A stretch of DNA of 31,558 nt from CALKUP01 sp964492735 (GTDB lineage Bacteria; Patescibacteriota; Patescibacteriia; UBA9570; XYC2-FULL-38-9), in contig CAZBLE010000011.1 in assembly GCA_964492735.1 (NCBI GenBank), forward strand, positions 1-31,558. Reading direction: 5' to 3'. Under the pieces are notes generated by a model that ran no database searches, was not told where the DNA came from, and worked only from the letters and a program-made list of their open reading frames with translations. This document shows, piece by piece, positions 13,617 through 22,490 of this stretch. Position 1 is the first letter of the stretch, and the number at the start of each line of letters is the position of its first letter. A program made the position numbers and the translations under genes.

Positions 13617-14225
13617 ATGGCTAGAAACTTACGACCAACCTGTAAAACTTGCCGCCGAATTGGCGAAAGTGTTTGCGGTAAACAAAAATGCGCGGTGATT
13701 CGACGACCGTTTATCCCTGGACAACATGGTCCAAAACAAGGAAATCGCGCCCGCCTTACTGAATATGGTATTCAGCTTCGAGAAAAGCAGAAAGCAAAAG
13801 CGCTCTACGGTATTCTCGAAAAACAATTTTACAACTACTTTAAACAAGCAGCAGCTGCATCAGGAAACACCAGTACACATATGGTTGAGTTTTTAGAAAC
13901 TCGCCTTGATAACGCTGTATATCGCGCTGGTTTTGCCGACACTCGTCGTCAAGCTCGTCAAATGGTGACTCATGGGCATTTCCTCGTGAACGGACGCCGT
14001 TGCGATATCCCATCTCGTCAAGTACGTGTTGGTGATGTTATTGAGCTTCGTCCAAAATCAAAAACCAGTAACTTGTTCACTGAACGTGAAGTTCCAGAAA
14101 CAGTGGCAAGTTGGATTTCAGTTGACCGAACAAATTGGAAGGCAACAATCAGTAGTATTCCAACAGCTGAAGATTTTGAACAAAGTGTTGCAATGAATCT
14201 CATCGTCGAATTTTATTCTCGATAA
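13617..14225 (+). CDS. rpsD: Ribosomal protein uS4 (four-cysteine form)
   Basis: The 202-aa protein starts MARNLRPTCKTCRRIG. C9, C12, C20 and C25 form a zinc-binding cluster (C+ form). The S4 RNA-binding domain follows (LETRLDNAVYRAGFA, RQARQMVTHGHFLVNG). S4 starts 30S assembly at the 5' domain of 16S rRNA and in many bacteria also represses its own operon. The C-terminal part ends FYSR. Confidence 0.97.
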   Translation: MARNLRPTCKTCRRIGESVCGKQKCAVIRRPFIPGQHGPKQGNRARLTEYGIQLREKQKAKALYGILEKQFYNYFKQAAAASGNTSTHMVEFLETRLDNAVYRAGFADTRRQARQMVTHGHFLVNGRRCDIPSRQVRVGDVIELRPKSKTSNLFTEREVPETVASWISVDRTNWKATISSIPTAEDFEQSVAMNLIVEFYSR

Positions 14226-14245
14226 TAATACGAACAAAAACGCAT

Positions 14246-14989
14246 ATGGATATTACATTACCAAACATCATCGCGAGCGAAGCGAAGGCGGAAAACCATG
14301 CGGTTATTACTGTGTCTCCATGCTATCCTGGATACGGTACAACACTTGGTAACGCGATGCGTCGTGTCTTGCTGTCTTCTTTACCAGGAGCTGCAGTGAC
14401 TGCGATTAAAATCAAAGGCGTTGATCATGAGTTTTCAACAATCGATCATGTAAAAGAAGATGTTGTTGAAATCATTTTGAACATCAAAAACTTGCGCTTC
14501 ATCGTTCATGGTGACGAGCCAGTAGAAATTGAACTGCATGCAAAAGGCGACGGTGTAGTAACTGCAAAGCAATTTGAAAAAAATGCTTTGATTGAAGTTG
14601 CAAGCCCAGATGCTCCAATTGCAACAGTGACTGATAAAGCTGGAGAATTTCATTTGAAAGCAATTATTCAAAAAGGACGTGGATATGTTCCTGTTGAAGA
14701 ACGTGAAGGCGAAAAGCTTGAAATTGGATACATTGCGATTGATTCAATTTATACTCCAATCCGTAACGTGAATTTTCATACAGAAAATGTTCGTGTCGGT
14801 GAAATGACAAACTTTGACAAATTATCTTTGGACATTGTAACAGACGGTACAGTTTCCCCAGAAGATGCATTTGGCATGGCAGCAAACATCCTTGTTGAGC
14901 AATTCGGTGTATTAACACGCGGTTTAACAGAAGGTGTTGTTGAAGCAGGAGAAGAAGAGACAACTGACGAATCAGCTGAAACAGAATAG
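14246..14989 (+). CDS. rpoA: RNA polymerase alpha subunit lacking the C-terminal domain
   Basis: The N-terminal dimerisation and assembly domain is clear: PCYPGYGTTLGNAMRRVLLS with GAAVTAIKIKGVDHEFSTI, the insert domain, and the closing TPIRNVNFHTENVRVGE with FDKLSLDIVTDGTVSPEDA. The protein is 247 aa against about 315-330 in most bacteria. It ends in an acidic tail (EEETTDESAETE) where the linker and alpha-CTD would be. The stop is followed after 1 nt by rplQ, which excludes a missed C-terminal exon or frameshifted tail in this place. The subunit should assemble polymerase normally but cannot bind UP elements or activators through alpha-CTD. Confidence 0.96.
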   Translation: MDITLPNIIASEAKAENHAVITVSPCYPGYGTTLGNAMRRVLLSSLPGAAVTAIKIKGVDHEFSTIDHVKEDVVEIILNIKNLRFIVHGDEPVEIELHAKGDGVVTAKQFEKNALIEVASPDAPIATVTDKAGEFHLKAIIQKGRGYVPVEEREGEKLEIGYIAIDSIYTPIRNVNFHTENVRVGEMTNFDKLSLDIVTDGTVSPEDAFGMAANILVEQFGVLTRGLTEGVVEAGEEETTDESAETE

Positions 14990-14990
14990 T

Positions 14991-15344
14991 ATGAGACATC
15001 GAGTAAAAACCCCTACATTAGATCGAATTGCAAGCCAACGAAATGCATTGTTGAAAACACTTGCGATCTCACTTTTGACAAATGGGAAGATCAAAACAAC
15101 GCCAGCAAAGGCAAAAGCAGTTCAGCAATTTGTTGAGCCAATTATCACAAAAGGAAAAGTGAAGTCAGTGCACACAATTCGACACATCGAATCAGTACTT
15201 GGCAATAAAAAAATGGCATTGCATGTTGTGAATTCTGTGAGTCCACGTTTCGTGGAACGACCAGGCGGATACACAACATTGATTAAAATGACAAACCGCA
15301 AAGGCGATAACGCAGAGCAGGTGATTGTCCAATTTGTTGAATAA
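14991..15344 (+). CDS. rplQ: Ribosomal protein bL17
   Basis: The 117-aa protein starts MRHRVKTPTLDRIASQRNAL, with LLTNGKIKTTPAKAKAVQQF and the C-terminal RPGGYTTLIKM typical of L17, at the peptide exit side of the 50S subunit. ATG 14991, one base after the rpoA stop, is chosen over an upstream in-frame start at 14934, which would overlap rpoA and add residues unlike the family. Confidence 0.96.
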   Translation: MRHRVKTPTLDRIASQRNALLKTLAISLLTNGKIKTTPAKAKAVQQFVEPIITKGKVKSVHTIRHIESVLGNKKMALHVVNSVSPRFVERPGGYTTLIKMTNRKGDNAEQVIVQFVE

Positions 15345-15712
15345 TGACGCATATGAAAAATATTGAACGACACACACACGTTATCGACGCAACAGACCAA
15401 GCAATGGGCCGCCTCGCGACACAAATTGCTGGACTCCTGCGCGGTAAGCACAAACCATCATTTGAGCAACACATTGATTCTGGTGATATCGTTGTTGTGA
15501 AGAATGTAAAATACATGAAACTTTCTGGAAAGAAGCTTGATCAGAAAGTGTATCACCGCAGTACATTATATCCAGGTGGTATCCGTACAACCTCTGCAAA
15601 AGAGTTGATGGAAAACGACCCAGGAAAAATGTTAAAAATGTCGGTGCGACTCATGCTTCCTGAAACTCGTTTGCGTACAGACCAGCTCAAACGATTAAAG
15701 ATTGAATCATAA
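15344..15712 (+). CDS. rplM: Ribosomal protein uL13
   Basis: The 122-aa protein has the L13 signatures HVIDATDQAMGRLATQIAGL with LLRGKHKP, the SGDIVVVKN strand, and YHRSTLYPGG. It is somewhat shorter than the about 142 aa of E. coli L13. ATG 15344 shares one base with the rplQ stop (TAATG); ATG 15353 is an alternative. L13 binds early in 50S assembly and is paired with S9 here as in most bacteria. Confidence 0.95.
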   Translation: MTHMKNIERHTHVIDATDQAMGRLATQIAGLLRGKHKPSFEQHIDSGDIVVVKNVKYMKLSGKKLDQKVYHRSTLYPGGIRTTSAKELMENDPGKMLKMSVRLMLPETRLRTDQLKRLKIES

Positions 15713-15717
15713 TTGAT

Positions 15718-16155
15718 ATGGAAAAAGGAACTCTGACAAAATCGAAAACAGCCAAGAAACTTCCATACCAATATCGGGTTGGTCGTCGTAAAACTGCGAC
15801 TGCTCGTGTTCGGTTTTATACCGATGGCAAGGAAACAAATGGCACAATGATTGTAAATGAAAAACCAGCGGCAGAGTATTTCTCTGTTGCAGAACTTGAT
15901 GTGATTGATCAATTATTGCGTTTAAACACCAATGCAATTGATGGATACTTTACAGTAAAGGTAGAAGGAAGTGGAAAACATTCTCAAGCAGAAGCAGTGC
16001 GTCATGGTATTGCTCGTTTGCTCACAGATATGCATCCTGACCTTCGTCCACTTGTAAAACAACACGGATTCTTAACGCGTGATGCTCGTCGCAAAGAACG
16101 TAAGAAACCAGGTTTGAAACGAGCTCGTAAAGCTCCACAGTGGTCAAAACGGTAA
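15718..16155 (+). CDS. rpsI: Ribosomal protein uS9
   Basis: The 145-aa protein has the S9 core (YRVGRRKTATARVRFYT; GSGKHSQAEAVRHGIARLL; RDARRKERKKPGLKRARKAP) and the universal C-terminus ending SKR, which reaches P-site tRNA. It has about 15 extra basic N-terminal residues. It is the last gene of the ribosomal operon, followed directly by a terminator. Confidence 0.97.
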   Translation: MEKGTLTKSKTAKKLPYQYRVGRRKTATARVRFYTDGKETNGTMIVNEKPAAEYFSVAELDVIDQLLRLNTNAIDGYFTVKVEGSGKHSQAEAVRHGIARLLTDMHPDLRPLVKQHGFLTRDARRKERKKPGLKRARKAPQWSKR

Positions 16156-16167
16156 TCTGGCCATTCC

Positions 16168-16197
16168 GAAAACGCACTTCTATAGTGCGTTTTCTGT
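16168..16197 (+). terminator. Strong intrinsic terminator of the ribosomal protein operon
   Basis: A perfect 10-bp stem, GAAAACGCAC (16168-16177) with GTGCGTTTTC (16185-16194), encloses loop TTCTATA. A T-rich tail follows. It lies 12 nt after the rpsI stop. Confidence 0.85.
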
Positions 16198-16205
16198 ATT
16201 CATAG

Positions 16206-16211
16206 TATTAT
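16206..16211 (+). promoter_or_regulatory. Possible -10 box (TATTAT) for the second polysaccharide block
   Basis: TATTAT ends 10 nt before the ATG at 16222, just after the ribosomal operon terminator, where a new promoter is needed. No clear -35 box is seen. Confidence 0.3.
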
Positions 16212-16221
16212 TGTACGTATC

Positions 16222-17739
16222 ATGTCCAACCACGATAAAATTGCTCGTAATACGACGTATTTAACCATCGCTTCAATGCTCCAAAAGGGCATTGCTTTGG
16301 TGTATTTTGCAATTATTGGTCGTGAGATTGGCCCAGCGCTTTCAGGGAAGTATGGCTTTGCGCTTTCATTTACCTCTTTGTTCATTATATTCATGGACTT
16401 TGGTATTGGTCAGGTATTGACTCGTGAAGGCGCAAAACACGAAGACGCAATTCAACACATTATCTCTCGTTTGTTTCGGGTAAAACTATGGCTCATTGGA
16501 GTATCAGTGACCGCATGTGTTGCTGCGGTGTTTGTTGCAGATGCGTTGTTTAAAACAATTGATAGTGTTGACGTTCAGTTAGTGCTTGTTGGGTCCGTTG
16601 TTATTATCCTCGACACCATTACGTTTACATTGTTTTCTATTTTCCGTGCATTGCGAGTATTGAAGTGGGAAGCGATGAGTTTGATGATTTACCAGATCGC
16701 AATTTTTGTTGCTGGTATGATTGCGGTGAAGATGCATGCGCCGGTTATTTTTTATGTACTCGCACTGCTTGCAGGGTCTGTTCCCCAGGTTTTGTTTTTA
16801 TATGCAGTGCTTCGATTGCGCACTCCGTATCGTTTACTTGCACCAGATCCGAAGCCGCAAGCAACTCCAACTTCTTCTGCTGAAAAGAATGGTTCTATTG
16901 CTTTAATCGATTCTACAAAGCAACTGCTGTATGCAGCGGCGCCATTTGCGATTGCTGGAATTATTTTTCGCCTCACCGGATCGATTGATGGAATGATGTT
17001 AAAAATTTGGGAAGGTGACACAGCAGCAGGGTGGTATGGACTTGCGTTTAAACTAACCATCGCACTAACCGTGATTCCAGGTGCATTTGCGGCTGCATAC
17101 TATCCAATGATATCAGCGGCAATTGAAAAGAAATCTTCAAAACTCCAAGAGTATTTTATGGAGGCTTTGGTCTACATGTTGGTGGTGTCTGTCCCGATTG
17201 CGTTTGGTGTGTTTGTGATTGGTGGCGATATCATTGTCACCATTTGGAAGGAGCTGTACCGTGCATCGTTGCTCCCGTTAAAAATTCTCATGATCGGACT
17301 ACCATTTATTTTTTTGAATTATCCTATTGGGTATCTTTTGAACGCAGCTGGAAAACAACATATCAATACAATCAACATGGGAATATCATTGGTCATTAAT
17401 GTGGTGGCAAATCTTATTTTTATCCCACTCTATTCATATGTTGGAGCGGCAATTGCTGCGACAATTTCAAGTATTGCTGTTGTTGCATTAGGTCTTCCTT
17501 GGACACATGGTATTGTGCGGATTCGTTGGTCTTGGTTATTGATGCAAGCAGGTAAAGTGTTCATCGCTTCATCCGTAATGATGTTTATCTTGTTTTGGAT
17601 ACAACATTCCTACCCACTTATTGTTGTCATTGTGTTCGGTATGCTTATTTACTCCGTTGGCATTATTTGGAGCGGTGTTGTGACAATGGAGCAAATTCGA
17701 TCAATTGCATCAAAAGTATTGAAACGTGCATCAGCGTAG
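16222..17739 (+). CDS. Wzx-like oligosaccharide flippase (MATE/MOP superfamily)
   Basis: The 505-aa integral membrane protein has about a dozen or more hydrophobic segments. The typical N-terminus is RNTTYLTIASMLQKGIALVY, with GPALSGKYGFALSF and DFGIGQVLTREGA, as in polysaccharide biosynthesis/flippase proteins of the MOP superfamily. Family members move undecaprenyl-linked oligosaccharides across the cytoplasmic membrane. It opens the second polysaccharide block after the r-protein terminator. The stop is 4 nt before the next ATG. The exact substrate is unknown, and murein-type flippases (MurJ) are related but less likely given the neighbours. Confidence 0.85.
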   Translation: MSNHDKIARNTTYLTIASMLQKGIALVYFAIIGREIGPALSGKYGFALSFTSLFIIFMDFGIGQVLTREGAKHEDAIQHIISRLFRVKLWLIGVSVTACVAAVFVADALFKTIDSVDVQLVLVGSVVIILDTITFTLFSIFRALRVLKWEAMSLMIYQIAIFVAGMIAVKMHAPVIFYVLALLAGSVPQVLFLYAVLRLRTPYRLLAPDPKPQATPTSSAEKNGSIALIDSTKQLLYAAAPFAIAGIIFRLTGSIDGMMLKIWEGDTAAGWYGLAFKLTIALTVIPGAFAAAYYPMISAAIEKKSSKLQEYFMEALVYMLVVSVPIAFGVFVIGGDIIVTIWKELYRASLLPLKILMIGLPFIFLNYPIGYLLNAAGKQHINTINMGISLVINVVANLIFIPLYSYVGAAIAATISSIAVVALGLPWTHGIVRIRWSWLLMQAGKVFIASSVMMFILFWIQHSYPLIVVIVFGMLIYSVGIIWSGVVTMEQIRSIASKVLKRASA

Positions 17740-17743
17740 GCCT

Positions 17744-18856
17744 ATGAAAAAAACCTTGCTTATTACACTGGAATACCCACCAATGATTGGTGGTGTGGCA
17801 AATTATTATCAAAACCTTGTAGAGCAGTTACCGGCATCACATATCCGCGTGCTCGATAATCGAGATGGCGCGCTGTTGTCAACGAGTCGCTTTGTGTGGC
17901 CACATTGGCTGAAAGCTATTGTGTCAGTTCGCCGTGCAATGAAAGAGCAGGGTACAGAGCACATACTCGTCGGACAAATTTTACCATTAGGGACTGTCGC
18001 TTTAATTTTATCGTGGTTTTTTGGAAAGCCATATACGGTCATGACTCATGCGATGGATATTACTATTCCGTTTGGGCCACATGGCTCAAAATCAAAACAG
18101 CAGTTGATGCGGTTTATTCTCAAGTATGCACATAGTGTTACTACAGTGAGTACCTATACAAAAATGCAATTAGAGTCACTGTTTGATGTTGATCCTCGTA
18201 AAATTCGTTTAGTGTATCCATGTCCACATTATAACGGCGTGCAATATTCGGAAAAAGAAATTCAATCAATGGCTGATGTTATTGATGACCAGTATCAGTT
18301 GCAAGGAAAAAAAGTTATTCTCACAGTCGGTCGTTTGGTGGAAAGAAAAGGTGTTGATTATGTTATTACAGCTCTACAACAAATTACGAAAAAAATTCCT
18401 GAGGCAGTGTATTGCATTGTCGGCACAGGTGAGTGCCAGTCAACACTTGAATCACTTGTCGAAAAATATGGCCTACAAAAAAACGTGATGTTTGTTGGCG
18501 CCGAAAACGATGACATGGTGCGTCATTGGTATGCTCGATGTGATGTCTTTATTATGCCATCACGTGAGCTCAGGACGCGTGATGTTGAGGGTTTTGGGAT
18601 TGTATTTGTTGAGGCAGGAAGTTTCGGTAAGCCAGTTATCGGCGGAAAAAGTGGTGGGATTCTCGATGCAGTGCTTGATGGTGAGAATGGGTATGTCGTC
18701 AGTCCAATGGACCTTGATATGATAGCGCAGGCGGTTGTTCGCTTGTTGACCAATCCGGAGGAAGCGCAGCGATTTGGACAAGAAGGTAAACAACGGGTGA
18801 AGCAATATTTTGAATGGCAGATCCAAGCAAAAAAATTAGAAGGATTACTTGATTAA
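17744..18856 (+). CDS. GT4-family glycosyltransferase
   Basis: The 370-aa GT-B enzyme starts KKTLLITLEYPPMIGGVANY, the N-terminal nucleotide-binding strand and acceptor glycine loop of GT4. It has VMTHAMDITIPFG, ILTVGRLVERKGVDYVI, and the EX7E motif EGFGIVFVE followed by GKPVIGGKSGG. ATG 17744 is chosen over an in-frame GTG at 17726 that overlaps the flippase gene. The gene follows the flippase by 4 nt and precedes another glycosyltransferase by 5 nt. Donor and acceptor are unknown. Confidence 0.88.
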   Translation: MKKTLLITLEYPPMIGGVANYYQNLVEQLPASHIRVLDNRDGALLSTSRFVWPHWLKAIVSVRRAMKEQGTEHILVGQILPLGTVALILSWFFGKPYTVMTHAMDITIPFGPHGSKSKQQLMRFILKYAHSVTTVSTYTKMQLESLFDVDPRKIRLVYPCPHYNGVQYSEKEIQSMADVIDDQYQLQGKKVILTVGRLVERKGVDYVITALQQITKKIPEAVYCIVGTGECQSTLESLVEKYGLQKNVMFVGAENDDMVRHWYARCDVFIMPSRELRTRDVEGFGIVFVEAGSFGKPVIGGKSGGILDAVLDGENGYVVSPMDLDMIAQAVVRLLTNPEEAQRFGQEGKQRVKQYFEWQIQAKKLEGLLD

Positions 18857-18861
18857 TATAT

Positions 18862-20058
18862 ATGGAAGAACATACACAAGAAAACGACAAGACACTACTG
18901 ATGCTCAATATGTCTTTTGCGTATGATTGGGATCGCGGTATTGTGAACCGAAATTATCACGTCTTACAACAAGCAGTTCGTTCAGGTCGCTGGAGTCGTG
19001 TCTTGAGTGTCGATTTTTTTCCATTTACGTGGAAGAAGAAAGTAAAATTTTTATTACGAGACAAACCATGGAAAAAAACCAACCAGACAATTCGTAATGG
19101 CTGGACATGGTCAATTGAACATGACCCCGCTCATGAGTCACTTGTGCGCGTGAAAGCGCTGTCAGTGTCGCAGTTGCCAAAGATTCTAGAAACTCTTTTT
19201 GTGCATGTGTCGAGCGACGCAGATGCTTTGACCGTGTGGTCGTATAATCCAATGGCGACAGAAATTTATGAACAATTTCCAAATGCGATGCATGTGTTTG
19301 ACGCTGTCGATAATTGGCTCGAGCACGGCTCATATGGAGGGTTCCAAGAGCAGCTGACAGATGGATACGAAACAATTCGACAATATGCCACAGTTATTTT
19401 TACCGTTTCGCAGGCAATGGTTGATTTTTTCGGGAAGCGCGAAAGCGTTGTCTATGTTCCAAATGGTGTTGATGTCGATTTTTTTTCAAGCGGTACATGC
19501 GGACACCCCGCACTCGTTGGTTTAAAAGGTCCAATTATTGGGTATCATGGCAATATTCAATCGCGCATTAATTTTACGCTATTGCAATATCTCATTGATA
19601 AACATACTGACTATCAATTTGTACTTGCCGGATTTGTATGGAAAGAAGTTGCCGCTGACATAAAGGCACTTGAGAAGCGGGCAAATGTTACTGTGATTCG
19701 AGAAATTCCATATCAAGATCTTCCAAATATTATCGCGTGTTTTGATGTGGCAATTATCCCACATGTGATTGATCGTTTTACGCAAAGTATGAATCCACTC
19801 AAGTTATATGAATATCTTGCTGCCGGAAAACCAGTAATCGCAACAGCAGTGGCGGGTGTTGAGCAGTTTGGTGATTTAGTGACACTTGCAATTTCCCCAG
19901 AAGATTTTTCAAAGGGGATTGAAGATGCAATTCAAAACGAATCGGTTGATATCATGGAGCGTCGCATGCAAGCCGTTGATGTGCATCGATGGGAAGATCG
20001 CTGGAAATTGATGGTTGATGTATTAGAGCGCGATCATTCAAATTCAGAGGCCGTATGA
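18862..20058 (+). CDS. Glycosyltransferase (GT-B fold, TuaH-like)
   Basis: The 398-aa protein resembles glycosyltransferases of the TuaH type. It has DRGIVNRNYHVL near the start, VWSYNPMA, FDAVDNWLEH, VVYVPNGVDVDFF at the domain junction, PIIGYHGNIQSRINF, and MNPLKLYEYLAAGKPVIAT in the donor-binding part. The classic EX7E motif is replaced by the Y-E-Y-L-A-A-G-K-P motif of this group. It overlaps the downstream polymerase gene by 4 nt (ATGA 20055-20058), indicating coupled translation. The substrate is unknown. Confidence 0.8.
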   Translation: MEEHTQENDKTLLMLNMSFAYDWDRGIVNRNYHVLQQAVRSGRWSRVLSVDFFPFTWKKKVKFLLRDKPWKKTNQTIRNGWTWSIEHDPAHESLVRVKALSVSQLPKILETLFVHVSSDADALTVWSYNPMATEIYEQFPNAMHVFDAVDNWLEHGSYGGFQEQLTDGYETIRQYATVIFTVSQAMVDFFGKRESVVYVPNGVDVDFFSSGTCGHPALVGLKGPIIGYHGNIQSRINFTLLQYLIDKHTDYQFVLAGFVWKEVAADIKALEKRANVTVIREIPYQDLPNIIACFDVAIIPHVIDRFTQSMNPLKLYEYLAAGKPVIATAVAGVEQFGDLVTLAISPEDFSKGIEDAIQNESVDIMERRMQAVDVHRWEDRWKLMVDVLERDHSNSEAV

Positions 20059-21593
20059 ACACTGTAACGCATATGCTCAACAAGTGGTCACTTGCTTCTA
20101 TCTTTGGTGGATTTTTAGCAATTGAAGTGCTGTCATGTATTGCGCATACATATACACAATTTCAATTACCGTTTTTCCTCGCACTGCTTATTGCAGCTGG
20201 AGTGATTGCATGGAAAAAACCTGTCGCTGGAATTGCACTGCAAGTGGTTGAGTTAATCCTTGGGTCAAAAGGGTATTTGTTTGTGATTTCAATCGGGGGA
20301 TTTGCACTGTCGTTTCGCATTGCATTGTTTGTGGTGATATGTGCTGTGACATTGTCACATATGATCCGTGATCGAGAGATTCGATTTTTCACGCACTTCG
20401 CATATTGGAAGCATTTTGTCGTCATGGCCGCTGTATTGCTTGTCTCAGTGCTTATTGCACTCATGAACGGAAATTCTTTGAGTGCACTCTTTTTTGATGC
20501 TAATGGGTATTTATTTTTGGCTTTGATTTTTCCAGTGACACAAGCGATTCGCACGCGCGAAGAATGGGAGCAGGTGTTTCGAGTTGGACTTGCAGCTACC
20601 GTTTGGGTGATGGTAAAAACTGTTTTTATTTTGTTGTGTTTTTCACAGCCAGGAATTGTTGGTACTGGTTTAGTGCCGCTCTATAAATGGATTCGAAATT
20701 CTGGAGTGGGAGAAATTACACCACAAGCTGGTGGCTTTACCCGCATTTTTTTGCAAAATCAAATTTACGTTTTATTGTTGAGCATTGGCTTGTTGCCGTT
20801 GTTTATACAGCGATTTGAAATTGATCGCGGCGTAAAACAACTACTAACACCGCACCGTGGTTGGTGGAAGGCGAATACGGCTGTTGTCGCATTATTTTTT
20901 CTGCTGATTTCTGCTTTGACAGTTGTGCTCATTAGTTTCTCACGCAGCTTTTGGTTTGCGGCCGCAGTGGCGATTGTGACACTGAGTTTCGTATTGCTCG
21001 CTGATCGGTTTTCTTGGCAACGCTTTGGCTCACTTGCGCTGGCTGCAGTGGTGTATGGAGTTTCTGTTGTGCTCGCATATGGATTACTGCTTGGTATTGT
21101 GAATCTTGAAATTCCTGGGTTTCCAAAATCAAACATTGGTGACTTACTTGGCTCTCGACTTGGGAACCTCAGCGGGGAAGCGGCCGCTGCCTCACGTTGG
21201 CAACAACTCCCACCACTCAAAGCTGCAATCAAAGAACATCCAGTTTTTGGATCTGGCATTGGACGTCAAGTCACGTATATTTCGAACGATCCGCGTATCC
21301 GACAAAAATCACCAGACGGAACATATACCACCTACGCTTTTGAATGGGGTTATCTCGACTTTGTTCTTAAATTTGGCATTCTTGGCACACTACTGTTCCT
21401 TGCGCCACTACTTATCTTCGCTCACGATCTGTGGCGCAACCGCACAGTGAATGTGTATTTTCTGCCGCTTATTGGTGCTTTTATTGCTCTTGCTGCAACT
21501 CATATGTTCACGCCATACCTTAATCACCCGCTTGGTTTTGGTGTTATTGTGTTTATGGCTACTGCTATTTCACTGCAAAAAGCGCGCCGTTGA
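20055..21593 (+). CDS. O-antigen polymerase/ligase-like membrane protein (Wzy/WaaL family)
   Basis: The 512-aa protein has many hydrophobic segments and the layout of the Wzy_C/WaaL family. A large extracytoplasmic loop late in the protein (about residues 350-440) contains SRWQQLPPLKAAIKEHPVFG and SGIGRQVTYIS, the position where ligases and polymerases carry catalytic residues. A charged loop with EEWEQVFRVG (about 172-181) and SFSRSFWFAAAVAI (about 293-306) also fit. It would polymerise repeat units or ligate the glycan to its carrier outside the membrane. Sequence alone cannot separate Wzy from WaaL. In a cell without a Gram-negative outer membrane, transfer to a wall or surface carrier is plausible (inference). 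Confidence 0.75.
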   Translation: MNTVTHMLNKWSLASIFGGFLAIEVLSCIAHTYTQFQLPFFLALLIAAGVIAWKKPVAGIALQVVELILGSKGYLFVISIGGFALSFRIALFVVICAVTLSHMIRDREIRFFTHFAYWKHFVVMAAVLLVSVLIALMNGNSLSALFFDANGYLFLALIFPVTQAIRTREEWEQVFRVGLAATVWVMVKTVFILLCFSQPGIVGTGLVPLYKWIRNSGVGEITPQAGGFTRIFLQNQIYVLLLSIGLLPLFIQRFEIDRGVKQLLTPHRGWWKANTAVVALFFLLISALTVVLISFSRSFWFAAAVAIVTLSFVLLADRFSWQRFGSLALAAVVYGVSVVLAYGLLLGIVNLEIPGFPKSNIGDLLGSRLGNLSGEAAAASRWQQLPPLKAAIKEHPVFGSGIGRQVTYISNDPRIRQKSPDGTYTTYAFEWGYLDFVLKFGILGTLLFLAPLLIFAHDLWRNRTVNVYFLPLIGAFIALAATHMFTPYLNHPLGFGVIVFMATAISLQKARR

Positions 21594-21609
21594 ACAACAC
21601 TCCCAATCA

Positions 21610-21638
21610 TTGAAAAATACGCCAGCGTATTGTACAAT
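21610..21638 (+). promoter_or_regulatory. Near-consensus promoter, near-leaderless
   Basis: TTGAAA (21610-21615), a 17-bp spacer and TACAAT (21633-21638) lie in the 54-nt gap before the GT2 gene. The -10 ends 9 nt before ATG 21648, so the mRNA would start only about 2-4 nt upstream of the start codon. Confidence 0.65.
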
Positions 21639-21647
21639 CAGCGGAGT

Positions 21648-22490
21648 ATGAAACTCTCATTTGTTGTATTAAATTACCGCTCCCCACACCATCTTCGAAT
21701 TTGTTGTGAGTATTTGGCGAAGCTTGAATTGCCGTTTTCGTATGAAATTATTGTAGTTGATAATGCGTCACACGACGAATCACTTGAGTTGGTGCAAAGT
21801 GTTCAGAATACCTACCCAGAAGCACCGATTACGATTATCGCAAACCCAGAAAACGGTGGTCACGCAAAAGGGAATAATGTTGGTATCCGTCAGGCAACAG
21901 GTGAGTATGTGATGATTATTAATCCAGACATCATGCTGAAAGATGCTGCAGATATTGTGCGCATGGTTTCGTATATGGATGAGCACCAACAGACAGCTAT
22001 TCTTGGTCCAAAGTTGCATAATCCAGATGGCACAATTCAATTTTCTTGTTATCGAAAATATTCATTACTCACTCCAGCATATCGTCGCAGCTTTCTCGGA
22101 AAGCTTCCATGGGCAAAGCGTGATATTGCGCGTCATTTAATGACCGACTTTGATCATAACGACATTCGATCAGTCGACTGGGTACTTGGAGCATGCATGT
22201 TGATCCGTGCGTCTGTGATACAAGAAATTGGCGGGTTTTACGAAAACTTTTTTTTGTATTTTGCCGATTATGAATTATGTGATCGGGCACGACAGGCGGG
22301 ATATGATGTGATATACTTGCCCGACACTCAGCATGTTATTCACTATCACCAGCGCCAGTCTGTCACAAGCCGTTTCTCTGTATTACAAGCGGTTTCCTAT
22401 CTTACGCGTCGGCATTTAATGGATTGGTGGGTGTATTTAAAAAAATCAAACGTTAACAAACAACATGACAAACCTTCTTCAAAATCATAA
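21648..22490 (+). CDS. GT2-family glycosyltransferase (rhamnosyltransferase-like)
   Basis: The 280-aa GT-A enzyme has KLSFVVLNYRSPHHL at the start, EIIVVDNASHDESLELV, NGGHAKGNNVGIRQATGEYV and the metal/nucleotide-binding NPD of IINPDIML. The acceptor-site region has DWVLGACMLIRASVIQEIGG with FFLYFADYELCDRARQAGY. This pattern is typical of WbbL/rhamnosyltransferase-type GT2 enzymes. ATG 21648 is chosen over TTG 21630 because the promoter -10 sits at 21633-21638. It overlaps the DUF4012 gene by 26 nt. The sugar transferred is not proven. Confidence 0.9.
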   Translation: MKLSFVVLNYRSPHHLRICCEYLAKLELPFSYEIIVVDNASHDESLELVQSVQNTYPEAPITIIANPENGGHAKGNNVGIRQATGEYVMIINPDIMLKDAADIVRMVSYMDEHQQTAILGPKLHNPDGTIQFSCYRKYSLLTPAYRRSFLGKLPWAKRDIARHLMTDFDHNDIRSVDWVLGACMLIRASVIQEIGGFYENFFLYFADYELCDRARQAGYDVIYLPDTQHVIHYHQRQSVTSRFSVLQAVSYLTRRHLMDWWVYLKKSNVNKQHDKPSSKS

